From Hymenobacter sp. 15J16-1T3B (lineage in GTDB: Bacteria; Bacteroidota; Bacteroidia; Cytophagales; Hymenobacteraceae), in contig NZ_JAJFAV010000017.1 of NCBI RefSeq assembly GCF_020711235.1, positions 62,001-126,000 on the forward strand: DNA of 64,000 nt, read 5' to 3'. The notes below the pieces were generated by a model. The model worked only from the letters and a program-made list of their open reading frames with translations. It did no database searches and had not been told where the DNA came from. Of the stretch, positions 8,941 through 17,832 are shown piece after piece. The position numbers and the translations under genes were made by a program. The first letter of the stretch is position 1. Each line of letters begins with the position of its first letter.

Positions 8941-9981
8941 ATGAAGAAAATGACTTTTTTGGCGCTATTTCTCAGCAGCGCCCTGATGACGGCCCAGGCC
9001 CAAACCCGGACCACCAAGCGTACCACCACCACGACCACCACCACCAAGGCCCCGGCCGCGCCAGCTGCTCCGGCTACCCCGGCCGCGCCCGCCGGCCCCG
9101 CCACGTTGGCGTCGGTGCGCACGGCCGAGCCGGGCAGCACCGTGACGGTGCGCGGCGTGGTGGTTAACGGCCCGGAACTGGGCAACATCCGCTACATCCA
9201 GGACAAAGAAGCGGGCCTGCCGCTGTTCTCGAACACGCTGGACGCCCTCAAAAACCTCATGCCCGGCGACAGCGTGGAAGCCACCGGCACGCTGAAAAAC
9301 TACAACAGCCTGTTGGAAATGGACCCGGTGCAATCGGTGAAAAAGCTGGCGTCGGGGCGTAAGTTCGCCATGACCACCGTGTCCGCCGCGGAGTTGACCA
9401 AAGTGCTGGACGAAACCCATGAGGGCCGCTTGGTGAAAATCACCGACGTGGAGCGGCTCACGACGACCGGCGGCCAGACGGCCACGGCGCTGGTCGGCAA
9501 CGTGAACTACCTCATCAACGGGCAAGCCGGCGCCATTGTGCGCATTTCGGCCCCCTCCACCGGCCCCAACGGGTTGGTGGGCTTCACCCCGCCCAGCGGC
9601 AAGTTTGACCTGGTGGGCGTGGTCGGGCAGCACTCCCCGGCGGGCACGCCCACGGGCTACCAGCTGCTGCCGCGCCTGAGCACCGACTTCGTGGTGGCCG
9701 GCGGCCTGCCCGTCATCAAGGGCGAGCCGGTGCCGGTGGCGGTAACCAAGAACAGCATCACGGTGGACTTTGCCACGGTCAACCCCGGCACCACCAAGAT
9801 CGAGTACGGCGCTACCCCGGCGCTGGGCGGCGTGGTGGAAGACAAGACGCCCGTCACCCAGCACCAGATGACGCTGAACGACCTGCAGGCCGGCACCACC
9901 TACTACATCCGCGTGTCGTCGGGCAACAGTCAGGGTATTTCTACCCAGCCGGCTGTGCCGATGATTACCCGCAAGAAATAA
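8941..9981 (+). CDS. Secreted OB-fold / fibronectin-III-like protein
   Basis: 346 residues starting with the signal peptide MKKMTFLALFLSSALMTAQAQ. A low-complexity Thr/Ala/Pro linker follows (eight consecutive Thr near residue 28, then an APAAPAAP-type repeat). Next comes a domain around residues 60-150 with TVTVRGVVVNG, IRYIQDKEAGLPLFS and GDSVEATGTLKNYN, the signature of the OB-fold found in secreted nuclease-associated proteins (DUF5689/YhcR-like). A second similar stretch spans about 150-255. Residues 265-345 look like a fibronectin type III domain (IEYGATPALGG, then AGTTYYIRVSS). No catalytic residues are seen; likely a periplasmic or surface binding protein. A bidirectional hairpin follows. 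Confidence 0.7.
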   Translation: MKKMTFLALFLSSALMTAQAQTRTTKRTTTTTTTTKAPAAPAAPATPAAPAGPATLASVRTAEPGSTVTVRGVVVNGPELGNIRYIQDKEAGLPLFSNTLDALKNLMPGDSVEATGTLKNYNSLLEMDPVQSVKKLASGRKFAMTTVSAAELTKVLDETHEGRLVKITDVERLTTTGGQTATALVGNVNYLINGQAGAIVRISAPSTGPNGLVGFTPPSGKFDLVGVVGQHSPAGTPTGYQLLPRLSTDFVVAGGLPVIKGEPVPVAVTKNSITVDFATVNPGTTKIEYGATPALGGVVEDKTPVTQHQMTLNDLQAGTTYYIRVSSGNSQGISTQPAVPMITRKK

Positions 9982-9996
9982 TTTCAGCAGCCGGCC

Positions 9997-10047
9997 AAAC
10001 GCCAACGGGGCGGCCCTTCGCAAGGAAGAGCCGCCCCGTTGGCGTTT
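9997..10047. terminator. Bidirectional hairpin between the secreted protein and mutS2
   Basis: Arms 9997-10014 and 10030-10047 are perfect 18-bp complements with AAAC/GTTT ends. Convergent genes end on both sides (stops near 9981 and 10071), so it probably serves both. Confidence 0.75.
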
Positions 10048-10070
10048 CGGCAGAACAAGCCGGCGCCGGC

Positions 10071-12488
10071 TTACTTGAGCACGGCCACCGTCACCCCGTC
10101 GCCGCCGCGGTCGGCGTGCTCGTCGGCCACGCTGGCCACGGCCCGCTGGGAGTAGAGGTAGTCGCGCACCACCTGGCGCAGCACGCCGTTGCCGCGGCCG
10201 TGGATGAACTTGAGTTCCGGCACGCCGAGCATGATGGCGTCGTCGACGTAGTTCATCACGCGCTGCAGGGCGTCTTCGGCCCGCTCGCCGCGCAAGTCGA
10301 GCGTGGTGCTGAAGCCGGCCATGCGGCCGGTCACGTCCAGATTGCCGCCGGCACGGGCTTCGGCGGCCGGGGCCTTGCGGGCAGCTTCCTTTTCCCGCTC
10401 CCGGATTTCCGAGCGCGTCACCTTCTCCAGCTGGGCCACCTTCACGATGGTTTTCAGCCCACCAAAAAGCACCTCGGCGGTGTTGCCCTTCAGGCTCACC
10501 AGCTCGCCGTAGCCTTCCTGCCCGATCAAAGCCACTTTGTCGCCGGGCTTGAGGGCTTTGGGGTCGGCCACCTCGCGGGTGCCGCGGGGCTTGGGCAACT
10601 CCGTCTTCAGCTCCTTCTGCACGAAGGCATCGAGCTTCTGGCGGGCCGCCTTAGTTTGCTCCTTCTCGGCCCCGGCGGTGCGGATTTCCTGGATGGTGGC
10701 CTCGATCTGGGCGTTGGTGTCCTTGAGCAGCAGCTTGGCTTTCTGCTTGGCCTCGCGGATGACGTCCAGCCGGGTTTCTTCGAGGTGGTTTTTGAGGTCC
10801 TGGTACTCCTGGGCCAGCTTTTTCATCCGCCGCTCGTTTTTCTCGGCTTCGGCGGTGCGCTTTTCCAGCTGGGTTTTCTCGGCCTCCAGTTCTTCCAGCA
10901 GCCGGTCGTAGCGCACTTTTTCCTTGCCCACGAGTTGGGAGGCACGCTCCACGATAGGCTTGGGCAGGCCGATTTTGCGGGCAATTTCCAGGGCGAAGGA
11001 CGAGCCCGGCTTGCCCGTTTCGAGGCGGTAGAGCGGCTGCAGATGCTTCGGGTCGTAGCGCATGGCCCCGTTGACGAGGCCCGGCGTGCGCTCCGCCAAG
11101 TTCTTCAGGTTGGTGTAGTGCGTGGTGATGACGCCAAAGGCCCGCACCCGGTTCAGCTCCGACAACACCGCCTCGGCAATGGCACCGCCGAGCACCGGCT
11201 CGGTACCCGTGCCGAATTCGTCGATGAGCACCAGGCTGCGCTTGCCTGCCAGCAGCAGAAACTGCTTCATGTGCGTCAGGTGCGAGGAGTAGGTGCTCAG
11301 GTCGTTTTCCAGGCTCTGCTCGTCGCCGATGTCGAGGAAAATGTCGTCGAACACGCCGGCCTCGGAACCCTCGCGCACGGGAATGAGCAGGCCGCACTGC
11401 AGCATGTACTGCACAAGGCCCACCGTCTTCATGCTCACCGACTTACCGCCGGCGTTCGGCCCGGAAATGACCAGAATGCGCTGCTCCGGCGTCAGTTCCA
11501 GATCCAGGGGCACCACCTCGCGGCCCTGCTCCTTGAAGTTCAGGTACAAGAGCGGGTGGCGGGCCTGCTCCCAGCGAATGAGCGGGCGCGGGTGCAGGCG
11601 GGGCAGCGCGGCTTCGAGCTGCTGGGCCAAGCGGGCCTTGGCGCGCACGAAGTCGAGCAGGCCCAGGAACTGGTAGGCGCGGCGCAAATCCGGAATGTGG
11701 GGGCGCAGCTGATCGGTCAGGGCAATCAGAATGCGCACCAGCTCGCGGTGCCAGGCGTTTTCGAGGTCCTTGATGTCGTTGTTGAGCTCGAACACCGCCT
11801 CCGGCTCGATGTACACCGTCTGGCCCGTGGCCGATTCGTCGTGGATCAGGCCCTTGATGCGGCGCTTGTGCTCGGCCACGATGGGCAGCACCAGGCGCCC
11901 ACCGCGGATGGTGGGCTCGGCGCCCTCGGGCGTCCAGCCCTCGGAGCGCGCCTTGCGGAGCACGTCGGCAATCTGCCGGCGCAAAATGCCCTGGCGGTTG
12001 ATCAGCTCCTGCCGAATCTGGCGCAGCAAGGGCGAGGCGTCGTCGCGCACGTGGCCGTCGTCGCCCACCACTTTGTCCAAGTTGGTCAGCAGGTTGCGGT
12101 CGGCCTGCACGCCGATGCCGAGCAGGCGCAGCGTGGGATACAGGCCTTCGGGCGCCTGCACGAAGAAGGTCAGCGCCTCGCGGATGGTGCGCAAGGACAT
12201 CTTGATTTCGAAGAAGGCGGCCACTTCCAGGAAAGCGCCGGGCAGCTGCGCCCGCAGCAGGTGCGGGTGCACGTCGTGGTAGTACTGGCTGGGAAAATCG
12301 GCACCGGAATTCAGCAGCTGGCGAAACTCATCGGTTTGGAGCAGCAGCTTTTTCAGCTCGTCGGCGCGGGGCTGAAACTGCATTTTCTGCACGTAGTGAC
12401 GGCCCAGCTGGCTCAGGCACAGCTCGCTCAGCCGCTCACGCACCTGCTGGAAGCCGATTTTCTGCTCGAAGGTTTGCGGGTAAATCAA
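10071..12488 (-). CDS. mutS2: Endonuclease MutS2 (ABC ATPase with Smr domain)
   Basis: A 805-residue MutS2 that acts on recombination intermediates or stalled ribosomes rather than mismatches. Seen in order: helical core; ATPase with Walker A SGPNAGGKS (about 342-350), Walker B LVLIDEFGTGTEP (about 420-432) and TTHYTNLK; a long charged coiled coil (about 525-640); a KOW-like segment (GDKVALIGQEGYGEL); and a C-terminal Smr nuclease domain (LDLRGERAEDAL and HGRGNGVLR). The N-terminus MIYPQTFEQKIGF is conserved in the family, so translation must start at the TTG at 12486-12488; no in-frame ATG lies upstream. It is a lone gene. Confidence 0.93.
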   Translation of the reverse strand: MIYPQTFEQKIGFQQVRERLSELCLSQLGRHYVQKMQFQPRADELKKLLLQTDEFRQLLNSGADFPSQYYHDVHPHLLRAQLPGAFLEVAAFFEIKMSLRTIREALTFFVQAPEGLYPTLRLLGIGVQADRNLLTNLDKVVGDDGHVRDDASPLLRQIRQELINRQGILRRQIADVLRKARSEGWTPEGAEPTIRGGRLVLPIVAEHKRRIKGLIHDESATGQTVYIEPEAVFELNNDIKDLENAWHRELVRILIALTDQLRPHIPDLRRAYQFLGLLDFVRAKARLAQQLEAALPRLHPRPLIRWEQARHPLLYLNFKEQGREVVPLDLELTPEQRILVISGPNAGGKSVSMKTVGLVQYMLQCGLLIPVREGSEAGVFDDIFLDIGDEQSLENDLSTYSSHLTHMKQFLLLAGKRSLVLIDEFGTGTEPVLGGAIAEAVLSELNRVRAFGVITTHYTNLKNLAERTPGLVNGAMRYDPKHLQPLYRLETGKPGSSFALEIARKIGLPKPIVERASQLVGKEKVRYDRLLEELEAEKTQLEKRTAEAEKNERRMKKLAQEYQDLKNHLEETRLDVIREAKQKAKLLLKDTNAQIEATIQEIRTAGAEKEQTKAARQKLDAFVQKELKTELPKPRGTREVADPKALKPGDKVALIGQEGYGELVSLKGNTAEVLFGGLKTIVKVAQLEKVTRSEIREREKEAARKAPAAEARAGGNLDVTGRMAGFSTTLDLRGERAEDALQRVMNYVDDAIMLGVPELKFIHGRGNGVLRQVVRDYLYSQRAVASVADEHADRGGDGVTVAVLK

Positions 12489-12598
12489 AAGGTGGGTATG
12501 GAGTAGTCGGTAGTGGGAACAAGGGCTGGCCGCGCACGGCAGCCTTCTTTAACAGCCGCGGGGGGAGAAAGATTCAGGCAAAGCTATGCGAAGGGCCG

Positions 12599-13330
12599 TT
12601 ATACCCGGCTATTACCTGTTTCGTCAGGTGCCATAGCCCCGCCCAGCCACTGGTTGTTGCGCACGTAGTACGCAATGAACCCGGTGGCCCCGGTCAGCAT
12701 CGTCAGGTAACCGGACAGCGACATGCGCTCCACATAAACGGCCACCCCGCCGCCTACCGCCACTAGCACCATCGTCGCCGCTATCAGGTGTCCCCAGAAG
12801 CTCTGGTAAAAATTTAACCGAGCCGCGACGTTCTGATTAGTAGCGCGCAGGCGCTCTACCAATTCCTGGCAGAAGTCATGCAAGGGCAGATAACCAGTCA
12901 GGTCTGGCGCGGTCTGTTTGCGCGAATCACGCAGCACCAGCGTCTTTCCATCGGTTCGGAACAGCTTTATCTGCACGCCGTGGGGCTCGTTCAGGGCCAG
13001 CAGCGAATAGCTGCTGATGCTGCTCAGCGGCCACCGCTCAGTCGGCGTTTCCGAGGCGGGGCCGCCCACAATTCGCAGTTCCAGCGCTGCTTCCGTCAAC
13101 GCAACGTTCACGCAACTGTGGGAACTGCGGTACAGCCGCCAGCCCAGCAACAGCAGCAGCAATACGCCCGCCAGGTAGCTGCCGCCCCGCAGCCAGTGCC
13201 CGAAGGCCAGCAGTACGAGGGGCAGCACCCCGATCAGGCCGCCGGTTACCACGATAATAACGCCCACGGTTTCGCGCCCAGACCGGACCCGCTGGTAAAC
13301 ACATTGCAATGCAGCAATAGTAGGAGCCAC
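12599..13330 (-). CDS. Membrane protein of unknown function
   Basis: 243 residues, probably starting at GTG 13330 (no in-frame ATG near the N-terminus). Two hydrophobic helices near the start (VIIVVTGGLIGVLPLVLL, then YLAGVLLLLLLGW) precede a ~90-residue soluble domain with alternating strands (ALELRIVGG, WPLSSISSYSLL, VQIKLFRTDGKTLVLRDS). Two more helices near residues 185-230 end the protein. The soluble part resembles PH-like/YcxB-type domains, but I cannot assign it firmly. It lies between mutS2 and the TIGR02757 gene, on the same strand, with no overlap. Confidence 0.65.
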   Translation of the reverse strand: MAPTIAALQCVYQRVRSGRETVGVIIVVTGGLIGVLPLVLLAFGHWLRGGSYLAGVLLLLLLGWRLYRSSHSCVNVALTEAALELRIVGGPASETPTERWPLSSISSYSLLALNEPHGVQIKLFRTDGKTLVLRDSRKQTAPDLTGYLPLHDFCQELVERLRATNQNVAARLNFYQSFWGHLIAATMVLVAVGGGVAVYVERMSLSGYLTMLTGATGFIAYYVRNNQWLGGAMAPDETGNSRV

Positions 13331-13403
13331 AACAGTAATCAGTAGCAGTAGAGAACATTCAGTAAGCGCAACTTATCCCTATTTCCGCACTGTATTGCCC
13401 GCC

Positions 13404-14162
13404 TCAGAACTTCTCGTCGATACCCAGCCCAAACAGGGCAAAGTCGTACTTGACCGGGTCCGCGGGGTCGAATTCGCGCAGGCGCTCGGTCAGCTCTGTG
13501 GCGGCCTGCCAGTCGGTTTGCTTGCGCGTGAGCAGGCCCAGGCGCCGGGCCACGCGCTCCACGTGCACGTCGAGCGGGCAGACGAGGTCGGCGGGCGAGA
13601 GGCGCGTCCAGAGGCCGAAGTCGACGCCCTGCGCGTCGCGGCGCACCATCCAGCGCAGGTACATGTTCACGCGCTTGCAGGCCGAGTTGCGGGCCGGCGT
13701 GGCCACGTGCTTGCGGGTGCGCTCGGGCGCGTCAGGCAGGCTGAAGAAGAGGTTGTGGAAGTTTTCCAGCCGCTCGCGCTGCGTGGCCCCGTACAGGAAG
13801 GCATCTTCCAGCGTGTCGTGCTGCCGGTAATACTGGCTAAGCCAGTGCACGAAGTAGAGCAGGTCGGTGTCGCAGAAAGTGCGGTGGCAAAACTTCTCGA
13901 GCCGGCGCAGGTCGTCGTCCTGGTGGCCGAGGATGAACTGGTGCGGGGCGTTATCCATGCGCGCCAGCAGCTCGTCCATCTTCTTGAGGATGATGCTGCG
14001 CTTGCCCCAGGCCAGCAGGGCCGCAAACAGCCCGCTGATTTCGATGTCGGCCCGCTGGGAGTAGCGGTGCGGCAGGCTGATGGGGTCGGGATCAATAAAG
14101 GCGGGCTGATCGTAGCGCCGGTACCGGTCGTCGAGCAGGGCCTGGATTTCGGAGTGGGTCAC
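13404..14162 (-). CDS. TIGR02757 family protein (DUF2400)
   Basis: A 252-residue member of TIGR02757, a family widespread in Bacteroidota and related at fold level to helix-hairpin-helix DNA glycosylases. Characteristic stretches are DPISLPHRY near residue 25, ALLAWGKRSIILKKMDELL (about 47-65), LENFHNLFF, RKHVATPARNSACKRVNMYLRWMVRRD (about 148-175) and PLDVHVERVARRLGL (about 195-210). No function is established. Its ATG (14162) overlaps the stop of the SRA-HNH gene in ATGA, so it is the last gene of a three-gene overlapping operon; a DNA-repair or modified-base role would fit that context but is inference. Confidence 0.85.
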   Translation of the reverse strand: MTHSEIQALLDDRYRRYDQPAFIDPDPISLPHRYSQRADIEISGLFAALLAWGKRSIILKKMDELLARMDNAPHQFILGHQDDDLRRLEKFCHRTFCDTDLLYFVHWLSQYYRQHDTLEDAFLYGATQRERLENFHNLFFSLPDAPERTRKHVATPARNSACKRVNMYLRWMVRRDAQGVDFGLWTRLSPADLVCPLDVHVERVARRLGLLTRKQTDWQAATELTERLREFDPADPVKYDFALFGLGIDEKF

Positions 14163-14872
14163 TGGATGTGAGCGTGCTTGGCTAGGTTGTGCCGCGCACA
14201 GAGCAATTGAATGTTATCAGCCGTCAGGGAAGAGCCGCCCTTGGAGAAGGGAATGATGTGGTCGAAGTGCAAGTTGTCGGGGCTGCCGCACGACACGCAG
14301 CGGCCTTTGTCGCGCTTCCACACAGCCTGTTTTACTGCGGCGGGAATTAGCCGGTTGTGCGCCAAGTCCGGCAGGGCTTCGCTAACGGCGGGCGTTTCGT
14401 CATCAAGCAGCTGCAACTCGAACTTGAAGACCTGCCGCGTTCCGTCGAATTGCTGCCACGCGTCGACCAACGCAAAAACGCCGTTGTAAACCCAAATGCC
14501 GTCTTTAATCTTCTCGTAGACGCGCACCCGGTCGGGGGCAGCTGTACCGGCCTTCGCCGCCAAGGCCGCCTGCCGAAACTTGCCGTTCTCAGTGGGTTTG
14601 CCGCTGGGCAGAAACTCCGGCTGGTCTACGAGTTTGGGATTAGGCGCGACGTTGCGGGCCGCGTCGTGCCCCTCGTAAATCAACACCCGCCCCGCATTGC
14701 GCAGCTCATCCGCGTAGGGCGCGCCGGGCCGCACCGACATCAGAATGACGGAGTGGCGCCCGTGCAACCGGAAGTTCATGCCGCGCTGCAAGCTGGTGCT
14801 TTCCACCCAGCACATTTCGGCGTGGGTCAGCACCTCGCCGGCCCGAATGTCCGTTCGCGGCGCCGCTCGCAT
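14159..14872 (-). CDS. SRA/YDG-HNH putative modification-dependent endonuclease
   Basis: 237 residues with two domains. Residues ~5-160 match the SRA/YDG base-flipping domain: GMNFRLHGRHSVILMS, DELRNAGRVLIYEGHD (about 55-70), NGKFRQAA, then RVRVYEKIKDGIWVYNGVF (about 115-133). Residues ~175-237 form an HNH nuclease: CVSC (192-195), HFDHIIPFSKGG (202-213) and LLCARHN. This order is that of the SRA-HNH type IV restriction enzymes known to cut DNA carrying modified cytosine. No methyltransferase of a restriction system is nearby. It overlaps both neighbours (TAATG with the LysM gene upstream, ATGA with TIGR02757 downstream). Specificity is inferred, not visible. Confidence 0.8.
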   Translation of the reverse strand: MRAAPRTDIRAGEVLTHAEMCWVESTSLQRGMNFRLHGRHSVILMSVRPGAPYADELRNAGRVLIYEGHDAARNVAPNPKLVDQPEFLPSGKPTENGKFRQAALAAKAGTAAPDRVRVYEKIKDGIWVYNGVFALVDAWQQFDGTRQVFKFELQLLDDETPAVSEALPDLAHNRLIPAAVKQAVWKRDKGRCVSCGSPDNLHFDHIIPFSKGGSSLTADNIQLLCARHNLAKHAHIQ

Positions 14873-15924
14873 TATTCCGGCAGGTAGGAGGTTTCGACGC
14901 GGAAACGTTGATCGGGCGTGTTGAGCTTGGCCACCGCCTTTTTGGAGAGGCGAATCAGTACGGCGTTGTTGTCGCCGGTGTCGGGCAGCTTGCCGATGAC
15001 GCGCACGTACACCACTTGCCCGTTCATGATGTTGCGCACCATCATGATGGTGCCCACCGGGGCTGTTTTGTGCAGGGCTAAGTACTTCTCGGAGTTGCCG
15101 CCTTCGATAACGGCTGCAATACCGCTTTCCGTCACCTTGCGCACGATTTCGCTGGCGCGGGCGGGCTCCTTTTCCTCGTCGGCATCGGCGGCCGGCGTGG
15201 GTGTGGTCGGGGTGCTGGCCACGGGCGAGGAAGCCGGAGCGGCCGCCGTTTCGCGGGCTTTTTCGGCTTCGCGGGCCCGTTCGGCTTCCCGCTCGCGGGC
15301 CCGCTCCTTCTCGGCCTCGTCGTCGCGCTCGGGGCGGGCGGTGGGCGGGGCGGGCTTGGGCGCGGGAGCAGCGGCCACGGCCTCCGGGGCGCTACTGCCG
15401 CCGGCGGGCACGATGATGAGCGTCTGGCCGGCTTTCACGGCCCCGTTGGCGGGCAGCTGCTTGCTGTTGTATTTCTGCAGGGCGCTGGCGCTGACGCCGA
15501 ACTTGCGGGCCACGGCAAACAGCGTCTGGCCCGGCTGCACTTTGTAGACGTGGTTGCCGGCCGCATCGGTGGGCAAGCTGCGGGCGGAGGCGCTGGCCGC
15601 CGGAGCGGCTGGCTTGGCCGCCGCCGTGCCCGAGGCAGCCGGCAGCACGGCCCGCACCCGCGGAATCAGCACTTCCTGGCCGGTAACGAGGGCGCCTTTG
15701 ATGCCGGGGTTGGCTTCCATGATCTGCTCCACCGACACCTTGTAGCGGCGGGCCAGCCCGTAGAGCGTTTCACCGGGCGCGACGCGGTGGCGGACAAACG
15801 TTTTGTTTTGCTGCACCACCACACCCAGGGAATCGGGCAGCATGGGCCGAAACACGTGGGCCGGGGCGGCCAGGGGAAGCAGGAAAAAGCAACAGGCGGA
15901 GAGAGTCGAGGAAATTCGGGGCAT
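14872..15924 (-). CDS. LysM-domain cell-wall protein with C-terminal RlpA-like domain
   Basis: About 350 residues from ATG 15924 (MPRISSTLSACCFFLLPLAAPAHV, a signal peptide); an ATG at 15945 is also possible. Two LysM domains follow: HRVAPGETLYGLARRYKVS near residue 45 and YKVQPGQTLFAVARKFGVS near residue 125. Next is a highly charged Glu/Arg/Ala segment (EKERAREREAERAREAEKAR) likely to be a helix or coiled coil. The last ~90 residues (GIAAVIEGGNSEKYLALHKTAPVGTIMMV, VRVIGKLPD, LIRLSKKAVAKL) resemble the double-psi beta-barrel of RlpA-like proteins. Probably a peptidoglycan-binding periplasmic protein. Its TAA overlaps the ATG of the SRA-HNH gene, an unexpected pairing. Confidence 0.82.
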   Translation of the reverse strand: MPRISSTLSACCFFLLPLAAPAHVFRPMLPDSLGVVVQQNKTFVRHRVAPGETLYGLARRYKVSVEQIMEANPGIKGALVTGQEVLIPRVRAVLPAASGTAAAKPAAPAASASARSLPTDAAGNHVYKVQPGQTLFAVARKFGVSASALQKYNSKQLPANGAVKAGQTLIIVPAGGSSAPEAVAAAPAPKPAPPTARPERDDEAEKERAREREAERAREAEKARETAAAPASSPVASTPTTPTPAADADEEKEPARASEIVRKVTESGIAAVIEGGNSEKYLALHKTAPVGTIMMVRNIMNGQVVYVRVIGKLPDTGDNNAVLIRLSKKAVAKLNTPDQRFRVETSYLPE

Positions 15925-16137
15925 ACGGAGGGAGGCGTACGGCAAGGAGCGCGCGGGTGGCCCGGGATAAATCAGTGGTGTAGACCCGTCGGACCCCGCG
16001 CTGCTTCGCCGAAAGATACGGAAAGTTGCCTGCGGCGCAGGATTTTGGCTAGCATCGTGCCAATTTTGCCGGCCTAAGTCCTACCTCCCGCCCCGCCCGC
16101 GGCCGGCCCCGCCGCCCGGCGCTTCTTTTCGCTTTTT

Positions 16138-16878
16138 ATGCACAGCATCGGCATCATTCCGGCCCGCTACGCCTCCACCCGCCTGCCCGGCAAGCCGCTG
16201 GTCGATTTGGCCGGCAAATCCATGATTCAACGCGTGGTAGAGCAAACCCGCCTGGCCGCCCTCGACCGCGTGGTGGTGGCCACCGACGACGAGCGGATCC
16301 TCGACCACGTGCGCGGCTTCGGCGGCGAGGCCGTGCTCACCCGCCCCGACCACCCCAGCGGCACCGACCGCGTGTGGGAAGCCTACCAACAGCTTGGGCA
16401 GCCGGCCGACTGCGTGGTCAACATCCAGGGCGACGAGCCGTTCATCCAACCCGCGCAGATCAACGCCCTTATCGACCTCTTCGCCGACGCCGACACGCAG
16501 ATTGCGACCCTGGTCAAGCAAGTCATCAGCCAGGAAGAGCTGTTCAGCCCGCACCTGCCGAAGGTGGTGCTCGGCGCCCAGCAAGAGGCCTTGTACTTCA
16601 GCCGCCACCCCATCCCCTACCTGCGCCAGTACCCCACCATGTCGTGGCTGCAGCACCACCGTTTCCTGCGCCACATCGGCCTCTACGCCTACCGCCCCGC
16701 CGTGCTCCAGCAGCTCACCCAGCTGGCTCCCGATGCGCTGGAGTTGGCCGAGTCCCTGGAGCAGCTGCGCTGGCTGGCCCACGGCTTCCGCATCCGCACC
16801 GCCGAAACCGAGCTGGCCACCCACGGCATCGACACGCCCGAGGACGTGCAGCGCGCCCTGCGCCAGCTAGGCGCGTGA
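16138..16878 (+). CDS. kdsB: 3-deoxy-manno-octulosonate cytidylyltransferase
   Basis: Activates KDO with CTP to CMP-KDO for lipid A-core synthesis in the cytosol. The 246 residues start with the family signature IIPARYASTRLPGKPL (about 5-20). They continue with VVVATDDERI, the metal/substrate segment NIQGDEPFIQPAQI (about 97-110), YFSRHPIPYLR and HIGLYAYRPAVL. Length is typical (about 245-250). ATG 16138 is directly supported by the conserved N-terminus. The gene is divergent from the LysM operon and is followed by a small inverted repeat (16949-16977). Confidence 0.95.
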   Translation: MHSIGIIPARYASTRLPGKPLVDLAGKSMIQRVVEQTRLAALDRVVVATDDERILDHVRGFGGEAVLTRPDHPSGTDRVWEAYQQLGQPADCVVNIQGDEPFIQPAQINALIDLFADADTQIATLVKQVISQEELFSPHLPKVVLGAQQEALYFSRHPIPYLRQYPTMSWLQHHRFLRHIGLYAYRPAVLQQLTQLAPDALELAESLEQLRWLAHGFRIRTAETELATHGIDTPEDVQRALRQLGA

Positions 16879-16948
16879 AATTGAAGGCTGGATTGACGGG
16901 TGAATACCTCTTGGCCTTCTCCTAATAGTTGAGAAAGGATGAGCGAAG

Positions 16949-16977
16949 TGTCATCCTGAACAAAGCGCAGGATGACA
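16949..16977. repeat. Short REP-like inverted repeat
   Basis: TGTCATCCTG (16949-16958) and CAGGATGACA (16968-16977) are perfect 10-bp arms with a nine-base spacer. The TGTCAT/ATGACA ends resemble the other intergenic repeats in this window. Confidence 0.6.
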
Positions 16978-17014
16978 GGTGCATTCCACCCAATAAACGC
17001 GCTGAATATCTTCG

Positions 17015-17404
17015 TTACTTACCGTCGGCCTTGGCGTCCACCACTTCCTCGGCTACGGAGGCTTGTTCCTCCTTCATTTCGCGGGAGAGGAAGAAGTTCA
17101 GGGCCGTGCGGATAACGGCAATGGCCCCGAGTTGCCCGATCTGCTGCCAGCTCGGGGCAATGGCGGTGGAAAGAATGTCGGCACCGAGCTGAAACTCCAG
17201 CGCCAGGGCCAGGTAGCGGGCCAGCGACAGGCGCACGGCCGTAAAGTTGGCCGGCCGGCGCCGCAGCAGCATGGGCAGCAGCTGCAGCAGGGCCGTCAGA
17301 ATGCCGAAGCCGATGACGCCGGCGCCCACGGCCTCCACGCCCAGCTTCAGCCACTGCACCAGCCCGCGCACCGAGCCTTCGACGAGTTCAAACTGCGTTT
17401 TCAT
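17015..17404 (-). CDS. DUF1622 family membrane protein
   Basis: 129 residues from ATG 17404. The hydrophobic segments (EAVGAGVIGFGILTALLQLLP near residue 24, a second across about 65-90, a third near 95-110) and the conserved core RLSLARYLALALEFQLGADIL followed by QQIGQLGAIAVIRTALNFFL match DUF1622 proteins. They are three-helix inner-membrane proteins of unknown role. The C-terminus is charged and ends in the cytosol or periplasm. It is convergent with kdsB and followed upstream by the SUI1 gene on the same strand. Confidence 0.8.
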   Translation of the reverse strand: MKTQFELVEGSVRGLVQWLKLGVEAVGAGVIGFGILTALLQLLPMLLRRRPANFTAVRLSLARYLALALEFQLGADILSTAIAPSWQQIGQLGAIAVIRTALNFFLSREMKEEQASVAEEVVDAKADGK

Positions 17405-17493
17405 GCCCTAAGCATAGGGCCCGGAGCAGCCCCATGCCGCCGCGTGGCCCGGTAAAATGCCTTGGTATACGGCTTGCCGGGCGGGCCAGCGGC

Positions 17494-17832
17494 TCAACCG
17501 CCAATTTTCTTGGCCTTGTAGCCTAGCTTCAGCAGCTCGGCCAGCACCTTCTCGCGGAAGTCACCCTGGATCAGGATTTCGCCGTCCTTGGCATTGCCGC
17601 CCACGCCGCACTTGGTTTTCAGGGTCTTGCCCAAGGTTTGCAGGTCCTCGTCGCGGCCCACAAAGCCGGTAATCAGGGTCACTTGCTTGCCGCCGCGCTG
17701 CTTTTTGTCGAGCTGCACGCGCAGCTGCTGCTGCTGGGGCGGCAGCGTGCTGGTTTCGGGCGCGTCGTTGTTCTGGTATTCGAAATCGGGGTTGGTCGAG
17801 TACACGACCCCGGTGCGGTTCTGCTTGCTCAT
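17494..17832 (-). CDS. SUI1/YciH-type translation initiation factor
   Basis: 112 residues. After a flexible Gln-rich N-terminus ([21 protein letters not shown]) comes the SUI1 fold: [11 protein letters not shown] near residue 48, then [30 protein letters not shown] (about 67-96) and a basic end KAKKIGG. The family is homologous to eukaryotic eIF1, and the bacterial YciH protein influences initiation fidelity. Size and core residues are normal. It lies about 100 bases downstream of the lipid kinase gene on the same strand. Confidence 0.88.
   Translation of the reverse strand: MSKQNRTGVVYSTNPDFEYQNNDAPETSTLPPQQQQLRVQLDKKQRGGKQVTLITGFVGRDEDLQTLGKTLKTKCGVGGNAKDGEILIQGDFREKVLAELLKLGYKAKKIGG

Noticed and set aside
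10116-12506. A 796-codon plus-strand frame opposite mutS2
   Set aside because: The antisense product is low-complexity and without domains; MutS2 motifs on the minus strand are intact.
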